Part shown: positions 12,191 through 22,607 of the stretch, piece after piece
Layout of the letters: every line of letters starts with the position of its first letter
How positions within the stretch are numbered: the stretch's first letter is position 1
Assembly (NCBI GenBank): GCA_004352715.1
Contig: SCFE01000028.1
Coordinates: 222,475-286,474 of the forward strand
Length of the DNA: 64,000 nt
Direction of reading: 5' to 3'
Source of the DNA: Hofstenia miamia
Taxonomy: Eukaryota > Xenacoelomorpha > Acoela
The notes under the pieces: model-generated
Database searches by the model: none
What the model saw: the letters and a program-made list of their open reading frames with translations, nothing else
Told to the model about the DNA's origin: nothing
Program-made: the position numbers and the translations under genes

Positions 12191-14685
12191 TTAATTTTCG
12201 GCTAGCAGTTGAAGGGCTGGCCCAGAAATGATATTTTGTGTAGCCACGATCATCTTGGTAGCGAGTTCACCATCCCATGTTGTGACTTCCGTGTAATTTG
12301 CCTCTCAGGTTATTTGCATCAGTACCTCTCTTTGTGTAACCACCTCGTCTTTCAGCCATAGAAATTTGATGGTTGGCATGCGATTGCTAACTGGACAATT
12401 TCTCTGAAGATTGTTCAACCGCCTGGTAAATGTATTGTAGAACCGCTCATAAAGCCAAAGGCCTTTTAGTGCAATCATTAATGTCATCATCTCATCGGTG
12501 TCAGACGTATGAGCATCATCAGCACTGATCTCGGTATCGGGGTAAAAATGCAAAAAGACTTGTCGCAGGGACCCCATGGTAGTCGCATGATCCACAAATA
12601 GCGAGCAGTACTCTTGAACTTGATTTAGCATCATCTCTTCTGGATCAGATACGTTGGCTCATATCATTGTGATGATGTCAATTCTCTTCGTAACATCATA
12701 GTACTGAGTCACTGTTTCAACATTATTTATCCACATTAGATCTCCAGCAGCCTGGAAAAGTATAAGGACACGAGGCTGCAGTGTGGCGAGTTTTTCTTGT
12801 ATTGCTTGTAATTGCATGTGAATTGGTAGTCCCCGCATAAAAATATCAGTTATAGTTAACTTACCATCAATGAACACATGCTCGGCATTTCCTCCTGTGA
12901 TGAGTTTCTCTCACACAGTTTTATATTCACCCATTTGACTGGCTTTGACAGCTTCTGACTTATTATTGACAAAATTTATCTGATCAGATAACTGAGTGGC
13001 GACCTTCTTTTTAGGCTTTCGTACCTTCCATTTCGGCTGAATTAGCGGGGTTTCTATTGTAGGTGGCGGGATACCCATACCCGCATTCGGGATATTAAAT
13101 ATAAGAGTTCATTCTTTCCATAAACATTGAACTTGGTGACTTGCTCAAGAAATTGTTTTGTTGATCCAGGCAGTCTTTCCACAAATCTTCTCGTGCTCAG
13201 AGGAGCATTATCAGATGAAAAGATGGCGAATTTTGTCTTGGCTGTAGCGCCCCACATGTACTTCTTTACTGTATCAGAGAAAATATTAATGTCTGGCGGA
13301 CAAATCCCAAGTCTGTTGCTGGTTAACATGATCGACATTTTACCAGTGACACTGCTCACCCCCACCAGTCGGGCGTAATATTTTTCAAATTTGTCCATGG
13401 CACATTTGGTTTTTCCAGGGGAAGAAGGAGGACTGCATTTATACAAAAGCCAGTTTTTCACCTTCCATGTCAGTGGGCACATGGCTATTTCATGAATAGT
13501 TATTTTTGTTAGAGGCGTCCTCTTCTCATGTGACATGGGTATTTGAAGTTGAGGCTCTTTTGTTAAATAGATTGCTAGTATCCAAATTGCCCCTCTGGCA
13601 TATATATCGGGTAAGTTTTTCTCTGTGAAAAGAGGCTCTTTGAAATTCTTCTTGTCTTGATTGTTGTAAGAGACTTTAATGTCTCACAGTGTTTGTTCTA
13701 CAGACGAATGATAAGTTTGTGATGGGCTAGAGATATCTAAACAGGGCCAATCAGACTCAGGGTTGAAATCTGCCTTTAGGTCAGACCAGATAGTTTGGAT
13801 CTCTTTAAGTAGTTGGTCACTCTGGGCGAAAGCAAAGCTCACTCTCATGTCAGTTACAGTAGATAACCAGGGAGTGTTAGGATCTGTAACTTCCAATGTC
13901 TGTGATTGGAGCAGGACGTTGATAATTAATTTCTGGTCAACAGCTAAGCGATGGGACGGTACTCTTTGACACAGCAGTAAATCGGTATATATGAGCCTGG
14001 TTATTGGAAGGTGGCTCGTAGAATTCGACGAAATAGGGGCATAGTCTTCTTTAGATAGGATTAAAAAATTTTCCATCCGAAAATGTAAGTTTTCTATTGT
14101 TTCAGGTACTGCAGTTTCATATTCACTGCGAAGGATCATTATTAGATGGATGCCCTCAACTTTGGCGATGTGATAAGCGATCTCAAATTGTTCCATAATA
14201 TCTTCTGATTGTATTTTGGAAATCCTTAAGAAGTAAATAAAGAGGAGATTATTGAAATCTATGTTTACACACTCAAAACTAATAATGGTTTTGCCACTAT
14301 TCAGAAACTGACATAGACTGTATATGTTGAAGTCGTCATCAAAGAACGTGTGCACTGTACTGTGCCAATACAATCGACTCAAAGTCTCCATCATCCGGGA
14401 ATCATATCCAATAATTGTGTTAATTCTGGGGCAACTGGAGGCATCTATAATGAAAGGAACGACGTCAATTGAGCAAGTCATGTCGCGTCCATTGTAGGTA
14501 CGGCGGAGTTGATTTTTAGTCTCGTCTGATATATTGACATGAATAATGGCTATGGCTTTTCTAGTTGCAATATAGTATGGGTGTAATGTTTCATCACCGA
14601 CTTTAGATAGTTTTCGTCTTCTCTCTTCTGTCTTCTGAGTGGAAGTAGCAGTGGAAGAGGTCAAAGGGGCTATCAAGTCGCTCAT
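12191..14685 (-). pseudogene. ORF3 of the large Gypsy, unknown protein in the env position
   Basis: About 830 codons from ATG at 14685 to TAA at 12191-12193, just before the polypurine tract. It begins MSDLIAPLTSSTATSTQKTE, has a charged Ser/Thr-rich start, then a mostly helical-looking soluble protein with blocks FIIDASSCPRINTII, HTFFDDDFNIYSLCQFLNSG, MSIMLTSNRLGICPPDINIF and FIDGKLTITDIFMRGLPIH. I see no signal peptide, furin-type site or transmembrane segment, so it is not a canonical envelope gene. No family is recognised; a nucleocapsid-like or regulatory role is only speculation. Internal TGA codons lie near 13681, 12912, 12658 and 12302, with a frameshift near 13100. The copy at 54877-57358 lacks some of these lesions, so the ancestral ORF was continuous. 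Confidence 0.8.
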
Positions 14686-15385
14686 ACAGGGGTATTTACA
14701 AGTTGTAATGCACTAAAGGGTACTCTCGAATCATAAGTTTTTAAAGTGGGGGTTGCCAGCTCCTCTCGCGCACGTGGGGAAACATGTCTCTCCACGTAGG
14801 GGCCAGATGTGGAGGGCGTCGTGGTAAATGCAGTCAGCTCTCCGAGTCGTGGAGCAATGTGTTGCCCACACGGAATCAGACTCTCCTCAGCNNNNNNNNN
14901 NNNNNNNNNNNNNNNNNNNNNNNNNNNNNNNNNNNNNNNNNNNNNNNNNNNNNNNNNNNNNNNNNNNNNNNNNNNNNNNNNNNNNNNNNNNNNNNNNNNN
15001 NNNNNNNNNNNNNNNNNNNNNNNNNNNNNNNNNNNNNNNNNNNNNNNNNNNNNNNNNNNNNNNNNNNNNNNNNNNNNNNNNNNNNNNNNNNNNNNNNNNN
15101 NNNNNNNNNNNNNNNNNNNNNNNNNNNNNNNNNNNNNNNNNNNNNNNNNNNNNNNNNNNNNNNNNNNNNNNNNNNNNNNNNNNNNNNTTGCCCACACGGA
15201 ATCAGACTCTCCTCAGCACCTTCCTGACGTCCTCTTTTTCTTGCGCGGGCCTCAGCAAGCGGAGAAACGTGTCTCCCACACCTAGGTGAGGCATCTCGTC
15301 CAAGTTGGCTACCTTCCATCCTCCTTCTCACTTGGTGGTGGACAGGTGGAGCTGGTGACTCTTGTTTGCGATTGATTGGTTTCAT
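14686..15385 (-). CDS. GC-rich linker ORF between integrase and ORF3
   Basis: A minus-strand frame starting near 15385 (MKPINRKQESPAPPVHHQ) overlaps the last ~76 bases of the pol frame and continues as an Arg/Pro/Ser-rich low-complexity stretch (ARARKRGRQEGAEESLIPC.., ..RHVSPRAREELATPT) to VNTPV-TGA at 14686. Its base composition is much more GC-rich than its surroundings. The gap at 14892-15187 interrupts it, but both gap edges carry the same ~30 bases, so the gap may be false. Its stop overlaps the ORF3 start as ATGA. It may be a C-terminal extension of pol reached by frameshift, or a separate small ORF. Confidence 0.45.
14892..15187. other. Assembly gap (296 N), probably overlapping contig ends
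   Basis: The bases before the gap (TTGCCCACACGGAATCAGAC...) are repeated immediately after it, about 30 bases in all. This is expected if two overlapping contigs were separated by an arbitrary gap. Confidence 0.75.
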
Positions 15386-18300
15386 TCCTAAATGTAGTAA
15401 TAAGGTTTAAATCCCAAATGTTGGGATCATAAGTAGTTCTTGCCCTTCTCAGGGGGAGCGTACGTGGTTCTAAATTCTCAGTATTAGCATTATCATAGTT
15501 ATAATCGGTGTCGGAAAATTCATCCTCAGAAAAACTAGTTAAATTATCATATTTTTCATATACATCGACACCGTTGTCTACTAATGTAAATTCGTTATTA
15601 TCATCTATTATCACATGTTCTATATCTTTTATAGCTCTTTTAAGTCTTTGAAAATGTACCATTTTACCATTGTTTAAGGTATATGTGTTATGATCAAGCA
15701 CTTTTTCGATGGTGAAGGGGCCTTGCCAATCATTTGCGAGTTTCTGTACTTGATGGGTGTCTGTAGTAATTCGAGGCAGATAAGCAAAAACTTTATCACC
15801 GTGCTTATGGGGCTCACCATACAACTTTTTATTAAAGGTTTTCTTCTGCCTAATGCTAGATTGATTGGTGTTATGACAAATTGTCAAGTGAATCTTTTGC
15901 ATGTCAGTAATTAATCTATTTATGTAGTGTTCCACATTGCTGTCAGCATATTTTGGAAACATCATCAACAAGGAAGTAGCGGCTTCTCTACCAAACATGG
16001 CTTTGAAGGGGCTAATACCAGTTGTTGTATGAACCGACGTGTTGTAGAAATACTTGACACATTCCACAATTCGTCTCCATTGCTTATCAGCAGCTCGAGA
16101 TAATGCTACCCGAATTAACTTAATGAGGGTGCAATTCAACCTTTCTACCAACCCATTTGCTTGATGATGGTAAGCTGTTGTTAATTCATGAATTACTTCC
16201 AATTCATTCATCAAAGTGTGTAAAAGGTTGCTTTCAAATTGCAGACCTCTATCTGAAAATAACTTGTGCATTGGACCATATTTTAAGATCCACTCTTTAA
16301 GGATTTTTTCAGCCACCATCTCTGCAGTGGTACTGCTTAAAGGAACTATACGGGCAAACTTGGTGAAGTGGTCCACCATTACAAGTAAATACTGAAAGCC
16401 CTCGTCATCCTTTGATAGTTGCTCTAAATCGACATGCACTAACTCATTAGGACTTTCTGCAGATCGTGATTCCATCTCAGCTCATTGTTGAGGAAAGTGG
16501 TGGATGTTGTTTAATAGACATTTTTCGCATTTATCGATAACATCTGTCACAGTCGAGCGTATTCTGGTGGTGACATATCTTGAATTAAAAGTTTTCTCAG
16601 TTTGGAGAATGCCTAGGTGACCTCATTCGTGAACTCTACACACCAGATCCCATTTGAAGTACTCGGGGATAGCGAGCCGATTGTTGTGCTTGCTCTTTGC
16701 ATATATCAGACCTTTATCAGTCACATGCCAATTATAGCAATGAAAATATCGATTTACTTCTGGGGATGTAGGGAAATATGGATCTGTCATCCTCTTCATA
16801 ATCTGGTCCAGTATCCAGTCACAATGTTGGTGACGAATTATTTCCTCTTCTGAAATTTCCTCTCTCAAGAGAAATGTAAGAATAGGTTTTCCATTTTGGT
16901 CAGCATTAATTTCGGGTATCAACTGATACTCGGTATGGGGGATAAATGAGAAAGGAACCTTTTCCCCATTTGGTTTTTTAAGATCATGTTCGTAACTCGG
17001 CAGAGCTGTCCAATAATCTGCATTCAAGTGGAGTTTGCCAGGGCAATGTTTAATAGTGAATGAAAAGTCATTTAAGTATTCAATCCATCTTGCAACAATA
17101 TTCAATTTATCACCACTGAACTTCTTTAACCAAGCAAGAGCACTGTTATTGGTTCGCACAGTGAATTTGCATCCAAGTATAAAGCAGTGGAATTTCTTCA
17201 AGGACTTGACCAATGCAAGCATTTCACACTTAGTCGCGCCATAGTTCTTCTCCAAAGCTCTGAGTTTTCTACTAAAGTACTGTACAGGACTTTCAACTCC
17301 ATTAATGTCCTGACTAATAGCAATGGCACTAGCGTCACAAACAATTATAAAATCTCTCGCGTAATTGGGGGTGTTCAGGGATGGTATTTTCTTAAGTTCC
17401 ATTTTGATTCCATCAAGAGCTTCTTGTTCTTGCCAAGTCCATTTAAAGTCGACAGACTTTTTTAACAAATTCGAAATCGTTCTTGTTTTATCAGCGAGGT
17501 CCAGAATGAACATCCCATAATAATTGAGAAAGCCCATCAAGCACTGAACATCCCAGTGGGTCTGTGGCACTTCAATCTTATCTAAGAAACCTTTCATGTT
17601 GTTTTTTATCGAAATTTTTCCAGGTTTGACTACAAGACCAAGAAAGATTACTTTCATCTGACCTAACAAGCACTTAGTCCCATTGACTTTAAGTCTGGCC
17701 TTTTGCAATAGATCCAATGTTCGACCGAGTTTGTCTAAATGTTCTTTGAAGGTGTGGCTTGCAACTAAAATGTCGTCTATATATGCAGAGATGCTGGGCT
17801 CAAGAAGGTTTGCACCATCTTTAAGGACTTTAGTAACATACTGCTGGAAAGTAGGCCAAAGGCCATATACTTCCATTCGTATAATCCGTAAGGGGTAATG
17901 AAGGCAGTCTTTGAGATGTCAGAAGGGCGCATAGGAACCTGCCAGTAAGCCTTGCATAAGTCTAGGCATGAGAAAAATTTATATTTACTAGCATCGTACA
18001 GGAGATCTTCTATCCTTGGCAGGGGATATGCGTCCTTAATCATGATGTCGTTTAGTTTATGAAAATCGATACACAGCTGATACTTCTTGCCTTGGCGAAT
18101 AAACACAGTGGGAGCAGCATAGGGGCTGTTACTTCCTTGTATTATTCCATTCTCAATCAGATCGCTCAAGATCTTCTCATACTCAGGTTTTAAATTTTCT
18201 GGCACATGGCGTACTGGCAATTGAATTGGTTGATCATGTTTCAATTCAATCGCATGCTCCTCACCTAATGCTTGACCAACACTAATGGTGCCATAGTTAA

Positions 18301-19029
18301 ATACATCGTGCTTGCTATAAAGCAAAGCTACCAAAGACTTTCTTTCTTTTTGATTTAAGTGCGGATGAGAATGTTCAGTGACTGTCAGTACTTTTACTGG
18401 ACTTGCAGGAGCTTCTAGATCGTGCACTGCTGTACATATCGGTAAACAAGTGACTGGGACATTTTCGACTCTCACCAGCACTCCTACCAACTGTAATTGG
18501 GAAACTCCAATTTTGACAGAAGAAGTCAATCCATTGAGAACAGTGATGTATGTCTTCCCTCTTGTTACTTTACATAAATCTGGAGAAAAAGAGACTCCAT
18601 GTAGATACTTACCTCTATGCCCTGAGATCATGATGTCCCCATTAACACTGGCATCAGAAGATACAGCGACTCGAGTCCAATGCTTGGGTTCGTCCAAGTA
18701 AAAAATAACTTCCTTCTCAGGGATTGTAGCTAATTGCGTTGCTTCCTGATCTTTAATGGAAATTGTATTATTTTTGTAGTTGATAACGCAAGAGTTGTGT
18801 TCCAAAAAATCATTTCCTAATATAAGGTCATATGGGAGACAATGATTTGATGTGTCTATTACCAGCAAGTCTACTTCGAAAGGCTCTGCATGAATCTTAA
18901 TTGATGCATCCTTTAACTTTCCTTTCAGAGAAAGAGGGTTTCCTGAAGCATCGATCAGCTTTGCACTAGAGGGATGTAAGCATAGCTCTTGACAGCACTC
19001 GTCACTTATTATGGAAGCTGCGGCTGCCG

Positions 19030-19297
19030 NNNNNNNNNNNNNNNNNNNNNNNNNNNNNNNNNNNNNNNNNNNNNNNNNNNNNNNNNNNNNNNNNNNNNNN
19101 NNNNNNNNNNNNNNNNNNNNNNNNNNNNNNNNNNNNNNNNNNNNNNNNNNNNNNNNNNNNNNNNNNNNNNNNNNNNNNNNNNNNNNNNNNNNNNNNNNNN
19201 NNNNNNNNNNNNNNNNNNNNNNNNNNNNNNNNNNNNNNNNNNNNNNNNNNNNNNNNNNNNNNNNNNNNNNNNNNNNNNNNNNNNNNNNNNNNNNNNN
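19030..19297. other. Assembly gap inside the protease (268 N), probably small or false
   Basis: The left edge ends GGCTGCCG and the right edge begins CTGCCG. Joining at this shared hexamer would give a continuous protease frame running from MDTA into AASIISD. The gap is therefore likely an artefact. Confidence 0.6.
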
Positions 19298-19426
19298 CTG
19301 CCGTATCCATGGTGGCGTTAAAGATATTGCCATTCATCTCAACAGGTATTAAGTTCTTTCTAATCAACTGAGTTATAACTAGTACATTGTGATCTTGTGC
19401 ACGTTTTACAGGAGGCAGCGCTCCAA

Positions 19427-19436
19427 CTAATTTAAA
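19427..19436 (-). promoter_or_regulatory. Gag-pol -1 ribosomal frameshift site
   Basis: In gag frame the minus strand reads GAT TTA AAT TAG. The heptamer T TTA AAT (19430-19436) fits the canonical X XXY YYZ slippery pattern and lies directly before the gag TAG. Slipping back one base gives TTA GTT GGA.., which opens straight into the pol frame and protease. I did not test for a downstream pseudoknot or stem. Confidence 0.75.
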
Positions 19437-21203
19437 TCTTGAGACGTAGTTGGATGATCAGGTTCTAGATCAACAAGATTGTCAACACACAAAGATTTGG
19501 TCAGGGGTTCCTCTACAATAAAGCCTTCACCGTCAGCAACAAGCTGTACTTTGGCCTTGCACTGTGATTTGAGATGTCCTTTCTCTCCGCAAATATAGCA
19601 CCTTACCGATGATAGATCGAGCACCTTTTTGACAGCGGCAGGCTTCCTAAGCTCGAAACTCTTTGTTCCATACTTACCAGAAAATTTGGTGATATCAGTA
19701 TTGATGCATTGCGAATTCTGTAGCATGTAAACCACACTAATGGCTTTGCGGATAATCTCATGAAGGCTATCCTTGGGATCGCATCGAACTTCCAGCCAGT
19801 TTCTGATTGACGAAGGAAAACCTCGGCAAATATAAGAGAATAAATCGTGCTTAGAATATTCTCGGGAAAGACTACTTAACCTGAACAAGCATTCAACTTG
19901 GGTGATATAGTTGTGGATATCATTGCCAAATTTAAAAGACATGTTGCACAATAGTGTCTTGTACTGATGCTTAATGTGCGGCACTTGGTAGTGATCCTCA
20001 AAAAAACCCACCAGCAGCTGGTAATCAGTTTTTATGCTTCAGTCAAGCATCATGTATTGGTTGTATGCCAATCCACTAAGATATAAGGGGAACTGCGACA
20101 CGGCGGTCTCTTCCGAATTTTTGTGTTGCTTCATGGTTAGTTCAAACAAGAAAAACCATTTGTCAAAAGACTGCAACACAGCATCAATTTGCCCAGTGAA
20201 TTTAGGTAGGACAGAGTGCTTGCTAAATAATTGCACCTGTCCATTGGATTCAAGAGGAAGAATTGACTCACGATATCTCGGCTGATATTTAGAACTGGCT
20301 TTTTCATTGAACGGACTGGTATCGCTCACATGTTGCTCTTTGCATACAGGGATGACAATGGTGCTCACCGGATTGGGTAACGACTGGACATATCCTGTTT
20401 GAGGAGTGGCTCTGGTAGTTAATGTGGATACCTGCGTAAGAGCTGCCTGGGCGAAAGTAGGTTGACTATGGAAAGGAGGCGTGGGACACGGCATAGAAGA
20501 AGACCCTCCACACAAAGGAACAGCTGGAGGAGGTTGATTAGCGCCCACCAAATGAACTACTCGACCAATGATCTTTTCTGCTAATTCATCCAAAGCTTTG
20601 TTTAATACAACATGGGTAACATACTCATCATTTCACTTATCTTGACTAGGTGAAATCTCCTCTTGCCGATTTGAATTATTAATAGCATTCTTTAATTCGT
20701 GGATTTGTAATTCCAGAGTGAAGGTTGACTCCAACATCTGTCCCTCCATCCTTTGATATATTAATTTCAGCTTGCAGAGATTCCACTTGGCGTTCACTCT
20801 CCATCCTTAGAGCTACCTGTTGTGACAACTCTTCCTTCAAGTGCTCGATCTCAGCAATGTGCACATTGAAATGAGGCATAGACTGCTGCTCACGACCACC
20901 AGCATAACTGCGAGGACGCATTGGAATTGGCGGAGCATTCTGAGAATTTAACACACGTCACGGATTCTGATGGAATGAGGGACTCATACTCATCGCGCTT
21001 GCATTGCTGTATGGAATAGTGGCGGCATTGTGATCATCCATCCTTTGGGTAGTTGGAGAAGAAGGTTGAGAGAAATTAAGTAACGATCCAACGGTACAAG
21101 GGGTAACGTCCTGGTTACCAATGCTTGCACAGGGGACACTCTGAGTCAGAGAAGTCCCAAAAGTAGGGGAATAAATTACAGTACGACTAGAACTAGAATC
21201 CAT
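19427..21203 (-). pseudogene. gag: Gypsy gag with CCHC zinc knuckle
   Basis: Starts with ATG at 21203 (MDSSSSRTVIYSPTFGTSLT). A Ser/Thr/Pro-rich head is followed by a short coiled-coil-like helix (IEHLKEELSQQVALRMESER), a Pro-rich stretch, then a capsid-like region (FNEKAS..SILPLESNGQVQLF..LPKFTG, FFEDHYQVPHIKHQYKTLL, LSREYSKHDLFSYICRGFP) and one zinc knuckle CYICGEKGHLKSQC near 19590. It ends SQDLN-TAG at 19427-19429. TGA stops occur near 20955, 20629 and 20036, and a frameshift near 20730. Gag forms the particle and binds RNA in this family. This copy is broken, but its order and length fit a Gypsy gag. Confidence 0.88.
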
Positions 21204-21609
21204 TAAACTTTAGAAGAAAAAAAAACAACAATTTCTAGAATTGACAGTGGGGAGCACTCCCACACACACGAACGAAAAGCACATAAAAGGGGTGACAGTG
21301 ATTAACAGACCAAAAAGGGAGAAATGAACATGGCAGTACTTGGTAATAAATCCAACATAAAGAAGCACTAGTAAAAAGTAAAACAAACAAGAAATTTAAC
21401 AGTTGGCATCAGCCAAATAAGAAACGCGAAGCTTCGTTGCCATCCTCCAAGGGTTAGGAAGTAAATGAATACATTGATGGTTAGCTTTCTCTGAAGTCTC
21501 ACAGCAATCAGGGGAAACAACTATCCCAGCTGATATGCACCAAAACGAAACCAACTCACAACCAAACCATTGAAAGAAAACAACAAGATTAAACAGTTAT
21601 CACGTCAGC

Positions 21610-21627
21610 ATCCTGTCATGGTCGCCA
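21610..21627 (-). other. Primer-binding site, tRNA-Arg type
   Basis: Directly inside the 5' LTR the minus strand reads TGGCGACCATGACAGGAT. From memory this matches the complement of the 3' end of animal tRNA-Arg(UCG) with one mismatch, the primer reported for the mdg1/412 lineage. Confidence 0.75.
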
Positions 21628-22607
21628 TGTAGAATCGTTGGCTGGTAGGGAAACTTAACTAGAAACATAGTTGACTCCACAGAAGGTTTGAATAGTGTTT
21701 ACATAACAGCCACGATTCTGGAAAAAGGGATAACACAGAATTTAGAACATATAGATGTAACATTGGTAATTCATCCAAGTAACAAAAATACTTTAGGTAA
21801 GAACCAAGATGACCAATTCCTATGGCTTCCAGCTGAAGCAGAACATCCAGAAGTAAAGTTCTTAACCTATTGACTGGTGCTACCCTCTTTGTCTCACTTG
21901 CTTAATTTCTATCTCAATTCAGAAAATACAAACTCTCATTTTCATTGTTATCTCTCAGCTCACTATTAAATAATCTGTAATTGCCAGATATTCNNNNNNN
22001 NNNNNNNNNNNNNNNNNNNNNNNNNNNNNNNNNNNNNNNNNNNNNNNNNNNNNNNNNNNNNNNNNNNNNNNNNNNNNNNNNNNNNNNNNNNNNNNNNNNN
22101 NNNNNNNNNNNNNNNNNNNNNNNNNNNNNNNGAAAGAGAGATTTATTATTTCCTTATACATAACTGTATACATAACTTAATGAGTCCACAATTCTGACTG
22201 GGTAATCAACAGGCCCCTGCTAGTGAAAGCACTCCTGAATTGTCGCCGATCTTAAGCAATAAGTTTCATAGAGATAATAAATAAATAAAAAATACAATGG
22301 TAAAAACGGCAGTTGAGAGTAGATAAAATCTATTAAGCTATTGCTACAGTTTCCTCAGGTTTTATACAATTGTTTAATGATTACCTGCCTTTGTTTACAA
22401 TACTTCAGATGTCAACGTAGTTTAACATGATCAAATTCGTTTTCCCTTGTAAAATTAAATTTGAGCAACAATCAGCACCATCGAGGGGACATCAAATTAA
22501 TGATAGCAAACTAGGATCAAAGCTATCTAATAATGTCATAGTGACGTAATAATACAAAGTAAAGTTATAAAAGAATAAAATCAACAAAATCCCTGAGCGA
22601 CTCTACA
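21628..22607 (-). repeat. 5' LTR of the large Gypsy
   Basis: Same sequence as 11263-12172, here interrupted by 138 N at 21994-22131; the matching stretch in the other LTR is only about 70 bases, so the gap is oversized. In element orientation it begins TGTAGAGTCGCTCAGGG at 22607 and ends at 21628 next to the primer site. Confidence 0.95.

Larger units (their letters stand above)
15309..19436 (-). pseudogene. pol: Gypsy pol polyprotein: protease, RT, RNase H, integrase
   Basis: Read from 19436 to 15309. Protease: MDTA at the left edge of the gap, then LILGNDFLE. RT: CIDFHKLN, LDLCKAYWQVPM, YMAFGL, YIDDILVAS (near 17770). A deletion next to YMAFGL removes the usual residues before TFQQY and shifts frame. 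RNase H: VCDAS, KCEMLAL, and TNNSAL where an Asp is usual, so one catalytic residue is probably lost. Integrase: zinc finger HE..GHLG with CEKC, core D in HVDLEQL, D in FSDRGLQF, E in GLVERLN (D-35-E spacing), and a WQGPF module. TGA stops lie after RVHE (near 16620) and just before AEMESRS (near 16480). Pol is in the -1 frame relative to gag. This is clearly Ty3/Gypsy by domain order, and it is inactive. Confidence 0.93.
11263..22607 (-). mobile_element. Large Ty3/Gypsy LTR retrotransposon with a third ORF
   Basis: A minus-strand element with ~910 bp LTRs, a tRNA-Arg-like primer site, gag with a zinc knuckle, pol in the order protease-RT-RNase H-integrase, an unrecognised ORF3 of about 830 codons, and a G-rich polypurine tract. 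It inserted into polB of the inner Polinton, with TSD ATAT. The two LTRs differ at roughly 16 positions over ~840 comparable bases, about 2 percent, so insertion was fairly recent. More than half of the differences are CpG versus TpG or CpA. Three N gaps (14892-15187, 19030-19297, 21994-22131) interrupt it. It also has one pol frameshift, one gag frameshift and several TGA stops, so this copy is dead. Confidence 0.93.

Noticed and set aside
13127-13378. 83-codon plus-strand ORF, identical at 55813-56064
   Set aside because: Antisense shadow of the most conserved block of ORF3; its identity reflects the near-identical block of the two copies.
14784-15289. Long ORFs running through the N gap on both strands
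   Set aside because: Their length is created by N; only the minus-strand linker frame has real flanking support.
11263-22607. UGA reassigned to an amino acid in the host nuclear code
   Set aside because: CpG deamination of CGA gives the same pattern, other elements here show TAA and TAG stops, and a host-like exon ends with TGA. Kept only as an alternative within a finding.
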